NCBI GenBank assembly: GCA_030280995.1
Contig: JASXTE010000008.1
Span: 14,173,712 to 14,237,711 of the forward strand
Direction of reading: 5' to 3'
Length of the DNA: 64,000 nt
DNA from: Hemileia vastatrix
Lineage: Eukaryota; Basidiomycota; Pucciniomycetes; Pucciniales; Zaghouaniaceae
Shown here in pieces: positions 56,915 through 64,000 of this stretch; within the stretch, counting starts at the first letter, position 1, and each line of letters begins with the position of its first letter. The translations under genes were made by a program, and so were the position numbers. The notes below the pieces were generated by a model. It worked only from the letters and a program-made list of their open reading frames with translations, was not told the DNA's origin and did not search any database.

Positions 56915-59900
56915 CCATACTACTGCGCGATCTGAATTTTTTTGTTAAAACATACACAGACGAGTCAAACATTGAAGGAACATAACCTAAATGTCTAAGC
57001 TTTGATGAAAGGTATTGCCACCAACAGCGTGCTGCTTGTTTAGTGCCGTACAATGCTTTCTTCAACTTGTAAACTTTGTCTTTAGATTGCACAATAAAGC
57101 CTTCTGGTTGCTCAATGTAAATATCTTCGTCTATTGGTGCGTTGAGGTATGCTGACACAACATCGAAAGAATGAAGATGCCATTTAAAGCGTGCTGCAAG
57201 TGTGAATATTAGACGAAGTGAGGTAAATGTAGCTGTGGGAGCAAAGGTTTCTTCAAAGTTTTTACCATATTCTTGACGGTAACCTTGTGCTACAAAACGG
57301 GCTTTATATTTTGTTGGCAGATTAGTTTTAGCATCTTTCTTTACCGCTAGTACCCACCGCCCCCCCAGAACCAATGAGTTCAGTGGTCTGTCAGTCAACT
57401 CCCAGACTCCTTTATCAACAAAACTTTGCAGCTCAATGTCACATGCCTTTTTCCATAAATGAGCATCTGGTTGTTTCATGGCCAGACGGATGGATTTTGG
57501 GGCATTAGGACATAATTCGTTACATTCGTTTTGTAGAGTGAAGGCCAAAAGTTCCTGTTCTTCTATCAATTCATCTACGGTAGTATCTCCAAGGGTTAGT
57601 GCATTGAGAATAAAATCTAACTCTCCTTTTGATTTTTTGTTTTCAGGCATAGAGCTCGGATTTGCTTGCGTATTTTTAATTGAAGGGAAAATAGCCACTG
57701 CAGATTGAATTACTTTCTCTCTTGAAGGATCCCAAAAGAGCCACCCTTTACCGCCTGAAACATAACCAATAACAAAACATTTTGTTCCGCGGTCATCGAG
57801 TTTTTGTCTATTTTGCTTAGGCACATGTACATAGGCAACATCACCAAAGACTCTTATAATGTCCATTTGTGGCTTGACATCAAACATGAGTTCATATGGA
57901 GTTTTATTACCTGTTAGAGAATTTGGGAGACGGTTATGTAAGTAAGCTGCCCAAAGGAAAGCTGCACCCCAAAATTTTTTTCCCAATTTGCTTTCAAATA
58001 AGACTGATCGTCCAATATCAGAAATTGTTCTGTTGTATCGCTCAGCCACCCCATTTTGTCGAGATAAGTATGGCATAGAATGTTCAAACACAATGCCCCG
58101 TTGTTCCAACAATTTTAGAAAACGAGCATTGACGTATTCAGTGCCATTGTCAGATCTGAAAACTTTTACTTTATATGAAGTCTGCTTTTCCATTGACACC
58201 AAAAATCGTACAAAGCAGTCGAAGACATCAGCCTTACTCTTAATGATTTCGCTTACTGAGTATGAGGTATATACATCTCTGAATGACACTAGATATAAAG
58301 CTTCATTGAACGTCTCGACTTCAAATGGACCAAGAACATCAGATACCACTAACGACAATGGTTCCAAGATTCGTTCGGTCGGCAATAAAGAACCCGCATT
58401 CAAGTTTTTTGTAACCTTACAAGTATTGCAATTAATTTCTCCATCAGGGAGAGAGGCAGGTAGACCGAGACCTGCTCCTGAAGAAATTAATCGACGAATT
58501 ACACGAAGGCTAACATGCCCAAGAGCACAGTGCCAGTACATCAAGGGATCATCTGCCATTGACGGGAAGGTTTTATTGTCATGAGGAGGATCAAGGCTAA
58601 GTGGAGGCTTTGCAGCAGGGGCGGAAGTATACGGTGGTGTAATTTGAAGTGCATTACAATGAACATCATGAGATAGTTCTAGACACCATTTACGTTGATT
58701 AGTAAAGTAGGAAATGAATAACAAATTTTCGTGTTTAGAAATATATATGTTATTGTAATTATCAAAATCAAATCTGGCACCCTGTCTTAGCAAAGAAGAA
58801 GCTGATATTAAAGTGCCTATTGCAACAGGGCAGAAGAAAACTCGGGAGATTTTAACGTAAGAGTCATTGACACCTTTGACTAAAATTGAGCCTATTCCTG
58901 TCAGTTTCGCAGGTTCCAGAGTTTTCGTTGCCACAATAAGAGGGATAGGATTGATCAGTTCACGAAAATCAAGAAACAAAGCACGGACACCACTTACATG
59001 TTCAGTCGCACCTGTGTCAAACAGGCCATGAGCACCATCTGAGGTCCAGGATGTAGATTGAACAGCAAGGGCAGTCGGCAAAGTATCATTGGTTGACGCA
59101 TCGTCCAGTGAGAGATCTGTGAACTTCGCTCGCACTTTGGGATTGCCGCTGGAGGGAGGACCTCGCGGAGGAAGAGGTTGGCGTGAAGGGTAGACAGGAC
59201 GGTAAGAATCCATCTGTTGTGGTTGTTGAGCAGTGGACGACTGTTGTTGGTTTTGTAGATGTGAAAACAATGGACCATACGCCAGCCATGGATCAAAATG
59301 AACATGGAAATCTCGAATATTGCTTTTTCCAGTTCGGGGAAAATTTTGACGCATTGGAGGAGGGTTACTGGGACGCGGTGGAAGCGGGCACGAAGATTTC
59401 CAGTGATTAGGATTACCACAACGGAAACATCCGGAACCCTTATAATTTACCCACGCTGCATTTGTTTCAGCTACTTCTTCAATGGCTGGATCCGGCATGC
59501 CATGGAGAAAAGAAGACGCATCCGACGCCAATGCCAATGGTTCGTGAGCTATTACATTTGACTTTTTCATATTAGTCGCTTGAAAAAGATTTGTGACTAA
59601 TGTTTCCACCTCACGTGACGTCAAGTCGGCAGGGTCATTTCGTAAACGTAGATCAACTTGATTGATCATTGAGATAGCAAGCGGAGAACCTGGCTCAATG
59701 GAGGACAAGAAGTAAGCAGCGAGTTGGTGATCGTTGCTGCCCTTATAACCTTTTCTACCCATAGTTTCATATACAGTTCGGATCTTCCCAAAATGAGCTG
59801 TAATATCCGTGGATGAGGGGGTGAAGACAATAGAACCCAGTTCTAGAATCCCAGTCACAATGGATCCGCACGAGACAATATTGAATTTGTCGGTGAGAAA

Positions 59901-60425
59901 AACATAGGCTTCATAAGTCGGTCGAATACGGGCAATCGACTCCTTATGAATATCAGCTACCGAATGCAAGAGGATTTCGAAGGCCAATTTGTCAATCGTT
60001 GCGTCAAAGATCGCTTCCGGTATTGGGAAATGAAGATATTGCTCGGTCAGGAGGAAAGTCCCAAGTGTACGTTCAAGAGTTAAATTCCACATGTTGAAGT
60101 TAGATCCATCTTCTGACAGAATGACGCTATTTTTGCAGAAGATTTGGATTTCTTTGACCGTTTTGTAGAAAGGATCCCCTTGGAGTATGGATCGAAGGAG
60201 TTCAGGTTGACCAGGAGAAGCATGAGGAGGAGGATCTTTTCCTTTACCCTTCGTATCCGTATCGCGGGTAGAGGGTTCAGCGGAAGGCGAAGGCATGTTG
60301 GGTTGCACAGGAGATGGTGGAGGTGTTATTTCGGAAGGAGTTTCAGAAGGTGATGGAGATGGAGAAGATTTTGAACGAGTAAGAACCATACAGGAGAGAG
60401 CGTCGAAGGAAAGACTAGGCAACAA
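56901..60425 (-). CDS. copia Gag-protease-integrase-reverse transcriptase polyprotein
   Basis: 1174 codons from the first Met; the second Met (residue 13, 60389) is an equally good start. Domains by approximate residue: P/S-rich N-terminus 15-70, Gag 75-300, zinc knuckle CFRCGNPNHWKSSC 333-346, aspartic protease LFDTGA 469-474, GAG-preintegrase zinc motif (H632, H637, C666, C669), integrase catalytic D696, D759 and E795 (35 residues apart), reverse transcriptase from about 985 with KARFVAQGYRQ and the first catalytic Asp in SFDVVSAYLNAP near 1088. The frame ends at 56901 shortly after an A7 run (minus strand 56943-56937). One base fewer in that run would continue the frame into the VDD motif, so this is a single-base insertion or a base-calling artefact. 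Confidence 0.95.
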   Translation of the reverse strand: MLPSLSFDALSCMVLTRSKSSPSPSPSETPSEITPPPSPVQPNMPSPSAEPSTRDTDTKGKGKDPPPHASPGQPELLRSILQGDPFYKTVKEIQIFCKNSVILSEDGSNFNMWNLTLERTLGTFLLTEQYLHFPIPEAIFDATIDKLAFEILLHSVADIHKESIARIRPTYEAYVFLTDKFNIVSCGSIVTGILELGSIVFTPSSTDITAHFGKIRTVYETMGRKGYKGSNDHQLAAYFLSSIEPGSPLAISMINQVDLRLRNDPADLTSREVETLVTNLFQATNMKKSNVIAHEPLALASDASSFLHGMPDPAIEEVAETNAAWVNYKGSGCFRCGNPNHWKSSCPLPPRPSNPPPMRQNFPRTGKSNIRDFHVHFDPWLAYGPLFSHLQNQQQSSTAQQPQQMDSYRPVYPSRQPLPPRGPPSSGNPKVRAKFTDLSLDDASTNDTLPTALAVQSTSWTSDGAHGLFDTGATEHVSGVRALFLDFRELINPIPLIVATKTLEPAKLTGIGSILVKGVNDSYVKISRVFFCPVAIGTLISASSLLRQGARFDFDNYNNIYISKHENLLFISYFTNQRKWCLELSHDVHCNALQITPPYTSAPAAKPPLSLDPPHDNKTFPSMADDPLMYWHCALGHVSLRVIRRLISSGAGLGLPASLPDGEINCNTCKVTKNLNAGSLLPTERILEPLSLVVSDVLGPFEVETFNEALYLVSFRDVYTSYSVSEIIKSKADVFDCFVRFLVSMEKQTSYKVKVFRSDNGTEYVNARFLKLLEQRGIVFEHSMPYLSRQNGVAERYNRTISDIGRSVLFESKLGKKFWGAAFLWAAYLHNRLPNSLTGNKTPYELMFDVKPQMDIIRVFGDVAYVHVPKQNRQKLDDRGTKCFVIGYVSGGKGWLFWDPSREKVIQSAVAIFPSIKNTQANPSSMPENKKSKGELDFILNALTLGDTTVDELIEEQELLAFTLQNECNELCPNAPKSIRLAMKQPDAHLWKKACDIELQSFVDKGVWELTDRPLNSLVLGGRWVLAVKKDAKTNLPTKYKARFVAQGYRQEYGKNFEETFAPTATFTSLRLIFTLAARFKWHLHSFDVVSAYLNAPIDEDIYIEQPEGFIVQSKDKVYKLKKALYGTKQAARCWWQYLSSKLRHLGYVPSMFDSSVYVLTKKFRSRSSMDACG

Positions 60426-60482
60426 TAAAAAAAAATCGGCAGAAACACTGGTTACAGCTGGTGCGCAAGGACTGGATTAAAA

Positions 60483-60492
60483 GCCCATAACC
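60483..60492 (-). other. copia primer-binding site, initiator tRNA-Met anticodon arm
   Basis: GGTTATGGGC directly after the 5' LTR. The complement GCCCATAACC equals the anticodon-arm sequence of eukaryotic initiator tRNA-Met, as in Drosophila copia, which primes from a cleaved internal tRNA end. Confidence 0.75.
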
Positions 60493-60730
60493 TATAATGC
60501 CGGTACCCAAACCCACGGGTAAGTTAGCCTGGTCTGTTCCACTCTCCGGTAGGAATAATTATTTATTGCTTAGAATATACTAACCTATAATGCCGGTACC
60601 CAAACCCACGGGTAAGTTAGCCTGGTCTGTTCCACTCTCCGGTAGGAATGAGGAACAGCCGGGCGAGTACCAGCATTCTATATACATCACTTGCCGTGTA
60701 ACCTAACTAAACCTAACTATCACCATAACA
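60493..60730 (-). repeat. copia 5' LTR
   Basis: 238 bp, appears identical to 55650-55887, including the internal 64-bp duplication. Confidence 0.97.
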
Positions 60731-60735
60731 CTCAT

Positions 60736-62260
60736 CCAAGATGCTTTGCCTGGAACAATACCATTTGCAATTCTATGGCACAATATAATTCTGCGGAGAA
60801 AAGACCTTTTTATTGGCGCCTATTCAGATGTTGCTATGTTTAGGAGTGCATACCAAACGATCCGGTATATATCCTAATTAGAACATCTGCAGTCGTGTTG
60901 GTAAATAGCTTCGGTATGCATGTTTTACTGAAAAATGAAGGAACATTCATCAGTCGTTACTGTAATGACCCTCATTAACAATTTTTTTCTGTAGTCATCT
61001 TTGAATCTGTGCAAAGTTACTCACGACGTCATTCTGCAAGTCATAAAATCACTTGCCAATTTTTTTCAGAACTCAACTTGGTTATTGAACACATACTCGC
61101 GTCTTTTGTTGCTTATCCTTTTTTTTCAATCTCATAGCACACAACAACAATCACTAAACATCACCACTGCACAATAACATTATTTCTCAACTCTTCTATT
61201 CTCTCATCATCAAATATTGCGTATACGCTTGAAACATTGATATCCAAGGATTACTTCTTTTTCTCTTGATTAGAATTATACAATTCTTTCAATCACTTGC
61301 TTATTCGGAAACAACACTCAAAGAATACAGAGTTGTAAGTGCAGTTGACATTAAATTAGTTTTTCATAAGACAATGATGAGGTTCAACATTTTTATGATT
61401 TACTGCATATTTTTTTTCTGTTGATTTTTTTGCTTTAGTAGGTGCCATTGATCTTAGCAATTCAGAAAAAACAATATATTCTTCTTCGATTTTTAGTAGT
61501 TCATCAAGTATGAGTTGTTGTGCCACGCTGAGTATACTGAATAGTTGTGTGAAATGGGAGCCAAATTAAATTGAGTTTTATTGATTAGTCATGTGAAACG
61601 GCTGTTCAATATTTTGTGGAAATTACATTAGTTGAACAATGTCTGAACGACTGATGAATGTGGCTATACAGTAACCAAAGGCGGCTGCAATATGCAATTA
61701 GCTACAGAAAAGTTGTGGCAACGACTGTAGATGCTCTTTGCCAGCCAACGCTTTTACCCAATCTAGAGTCAAGTATGTTGGGCAAGTGTTAGAAGTATTG
61801 ATTGGCACATGCTTAATAAAGAATATGCAAATAGTCATCCCCGTTTACGATCAGTTGTCATCACTGAAGAATGTGTTGGGTACATGGTAGTCGATCATCC
61901 CAGCGTAGAAGTGGTAGTGATAGGCATTATGGTTGTTGCTCGAAAAGAAAGTAGCTGAGACAATCGATCAGCCCGATTGATTGCAGGGCCAAGGCAGTGA
62001 GGGCGTAGAAATTCACAGCGATAGAGGGGACAAACTGGTGCTGATGTTGGACAATGCTGCAGAACAGTAGAACAACAGTAACAGCAGTAAGATCAAACCA
62101 ACCCCTGAAAGTGAGCATGAACGTGAAAAGTGAACACAACTTTGACGGGCAACCGATCGGCTAAAAACTTTAAACAGTGATTGGCCTCCCTATCATTCTC
62201 ATCGCCTCCTTGCCCTTGCACTCTTGGTTGCTACTTACTCCATCATCAGTATTTTAATCC
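60736..62260. other. intergenic region upstream of the 62312 gene
   Basis: No gene recognised. A tiny inverted pair (GCATACC near 60850 and GGTATGC near 60913) may mark a 70-bp foldback. A 70-codon minus frame (62139-61927) is hydrophobic without homologues I know. It likely holds the promoter of the gene at 62312. Confidence 0.5.
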
Positions 62261-62261
62261 T

Positions 62262-62311
62262 CATCTCCATCTCCATCTCCATCTTCCCATCTATTTGTTC
62301 TTGTTCTGCCC
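62262..62311 (+). promoter_or_regulatory. CT-rich tract and leader before the 62312 gene
   Basis: Tandem CCATCT hexamers followed by pyrimidine-rich sequence up to the ATG, typical of fungal core promoters and 5' UTRs. Confidence 0.5.
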
Positions 62312-64000
62312 ATGTCATCATCTAACCATAGTACTGAGCTTGATCTTGATCACCAGCTGCATATTGCTGGCCTCAATGCCAAATTGGTTTCCCAGTCCAG
62401 CTTTCCCCGCCAACCCAATTTGGCAGGAGACCGCAATCTCACTAGCACTTCTTCACATTCTGCTTACTACAATTATCCATCTGCTTATCGTCAGCAACAC
62501 TCTTATCCTTCAGTTTATAATAATTCCATGCTTGGAACTTCATCACTTGCTTTTCCACAGTCACCCTATCCTCTCTATCCTCTCTATCTGACCCCCAAAT
62601 TAGCCCATGAAATGAGTAAGTTATTCATCTTATTCATCTTCTCCCGCAATCCCAGAAATCCTCATAACAACTTGGCTTTGTCTTCAAACCTCATTTATTA
62701 CTTTTAGGTCCTTATCATTCCACATTTTCCCCTCCAATTACATCCTCTAACTCAACAATTGCTTCAACGCAAACTCCTCCTGATCCATATACTGCTATTT
62801 ACGATGAAACTTATTACGGCTCAATTGCCACTCTTTATCAATTGGCTGAAGAAATAGATCTTTCCAAAGCTATCCAATCCAAGAAGCCAATTGATTCTGA
62901 TCCTTTTAAAAATGACGTCAATTTGGACTTTGGCTATGGCTCCATTACGAATCTTTCCAGCCTGAATTTGACTCCTTTAAGTCTTTCATACCAGGATGTG
63001 GTTGTGATGGATGGTCGGTTATCTCTAACCCATTTTGCATATCACTCTACTGGATAATTGCATTTTTTTTAGTTTTCCAGAATTTTTTCAACTTAAGCAT
63101 TCTTCCATCCTTTGTAGATTTATATCTTTATGAATATATTTTACGCAACGATTCATCGCTAGAAGAAACAGAACGTCTGCGTAGATGGAGTCAGCGACTT
63201 TTATGGGAAGAACAAGACAACCAGCTTCGCAGAGATCGTTGGCTTCGAATGACTGAAATGGATCGTTCCAAGCTTGGTCTTGGCGTTGGTAGCTGGTGGG
63301 CTCTTCGATATGAGCATCAACCTATTAATCAAAATTTTGGTTATTCTAGTGATGTAATGGGCCCAAGTGGATTACTCTCAAAATCAGGTCTACGTCGGAC
63401 AGCATTTTTAGCTCATTATCCTCTTTCTGCAACCCTCTCTGAACGATACCCAATGTGGAATTGCGGTGGAATTGGTCTTGGTCTTGGCCTTATCCCCTGG
63501 CTCAAGCGTCCTTTAATGTATGAATCTTCTGATCCTACTGCCACTCCAAAGCCTGCATCTAAGACACGGAAGGAAGCAAATAACATCTTGTCTTTTCAAA
63601 AAAAGCTAGCCCTTGCTAAAAAGCAAGAAAGTTTGATTCGAGCGACACAGATTTACCCAGAACCATCCCTTAGTTTTCCATCTCGAAATATTTATCAGGG
63701 CTATTCTGCTGCTCCACTTTATCATACGTCTTATTCTGAACCATTTGTGAAAAAAACATTCACCCACTCAACCCCTAATATCATGAATAAGACATCTATC
63801 GGAAAGAATGGTGTTACAGATCAAAACATCAATAACAGCTTTGCTTCATTGCCAAGCTCAAGCAAAAGTCAAGATGCTTGTGTAAAGGGTTTGAAATCTG
63901 AACGGATCCCACCCACCCCAATCTCTTCGGCAAAGAGCCTTCCCTCCCGGACGAAATCTAATGCCGATTCTACTCCTAAAGGAAACTTCAGATGGTTAGA
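62312..64000 (+). CDS. protein of unknown function, three exons visible, cut by window edge
   Basis: Exons 62312-62615, 62708-63013 and 63118 to beyond 64000. Intron 1 (92 bp) is GTAAGT...TTTTAG. Intron 2 (104 bp) has a weak donor GTCGGT at 63014 and a good TTTGTAG acceptor; it is the only GT I found keeping both frames. About 497 residues are visible. Residues 1-200 are polar, rich in S, P and Y (SPYPLYPLYLTP). A conserved-looking core follows: ETERLRRWSQRLLWEEQDNQ, a charged helix, then SKLGLGVGSWWALRYEHQP, ERYPMWNCGGIGLGLGLIPW, and a basic helix KKLALAKKQESLIRA. The rest is disordered. I do not recognise the family. Start chosen as the first ATG after the CT-rich tract. It is the only gene here without transposon character. 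Confidence 0.65.

Larger units (their letters stand above)
55650..60730 (-). mobile_element. Ty1/copia LTR retrotransposon, young, one frameshift
   Basis: 5081 bp with two 238-bp LTRs that appear identical base for base, flanked by CTCAT (55645-55649 and 60731-60735). Right LTR is the 5' one. Primer site GGTTATGGGC (minus strand, 60492-60483) abuts it; polypurine tract GTGTGGGGGGG (minus strand, ending at 55888) abuts the 3' LTR. One gag-pol frame covers nearly all of the interior, broken only near 56940. Identical LTRs and near-intact coding mean very recent insertion. Confidence 0.97.

Noticed and set aside
57478..60480. Several plus-strand open frames of 60-198 codons
   Set aside because: Antisense shadows of the copia polyprotein.
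61927..62139. 70-codon hydrophobic minus-strand open frame
   Set aside because: No upstream features, no known motif, lies in the presumed promoter region.

Overview
The window looks like a transposon-swollen chromosome segment from a basidiomycete, most probably a rust fungus (Pucciniales). The pointers are short GT-AG introns, a family of SANT/Myb-like transposon proteins, decayed genes resembling the rust Tet-like 2OG-Fe(II) oxygenases, fungal Helitron coding sequence, and very AT-rich DNA crowded with Ty3, Ty1, PIF/Harbinger and CACTA-like elements. The species is not determinable from the sequence alone. I found no rRNA, tRNA or CRISPR array.

Positions 1-31.3 kb form a nested stack. The oldest layer is a degenerate Ty3/gypsy relic on the minus strand (possible 5' LTR 30451-31313, primer site near 30440, gag at 8442-7143 and 798-1). 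Two PIF/Harbinger elements interrupt its gag, each with an ATT target duplication: H1 (802-7139, minus) and H2 (8443-30182, plus). H1 carries a 1.9-kb CACTA-like element. H2 is 21.7 kb because its SANT-like gene is split by about 15 kb of later DNA, which itself holds a 4.4-kb element with CAC-type inverted termini (15550-19928) and a 9.45-kb chromodomain Ty3 retrotransposon (20013-29465, minus). All coding in these layers is broken.

Positions 31.3-42.6 kb are a graveyard of solo LTRs (34429-35679; 39700-40946), small inverted-repeat elements and featureless AT-rich DNA. Positions 42.7-52.4 kb are a decayed Helitron on the plus strand (Rep plus Pif1-like helicase, introns still visible). It is cut in two by a third Harbinger element, H3 (43844-48502), which has the best-preserved SANT-like gene.

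From about 52.4 kb the base composition becomes less AT-rich and the style changes: foldback elements, a LINE 3' fragment, and a young Ty1/copia element (55650-60730, minus) with identical 238-bp LTRs, a CTCAT duplication and one single-base frameshift in reverse transcriptase. The only apparent host gene is a three-exon gene of unknown function starting at 62312 and running off the right edge.

The Harbinger copies share one layout: transposase at one end, a converging SANT-like gene at the other, and, between them, decayed sequence resembling a Tet/JBP-type oxygenase in the same orientation as the transposase (clear in H1 and H2, at most a short remnant in H3). That three-gene arrangement is the most interesting biology here.
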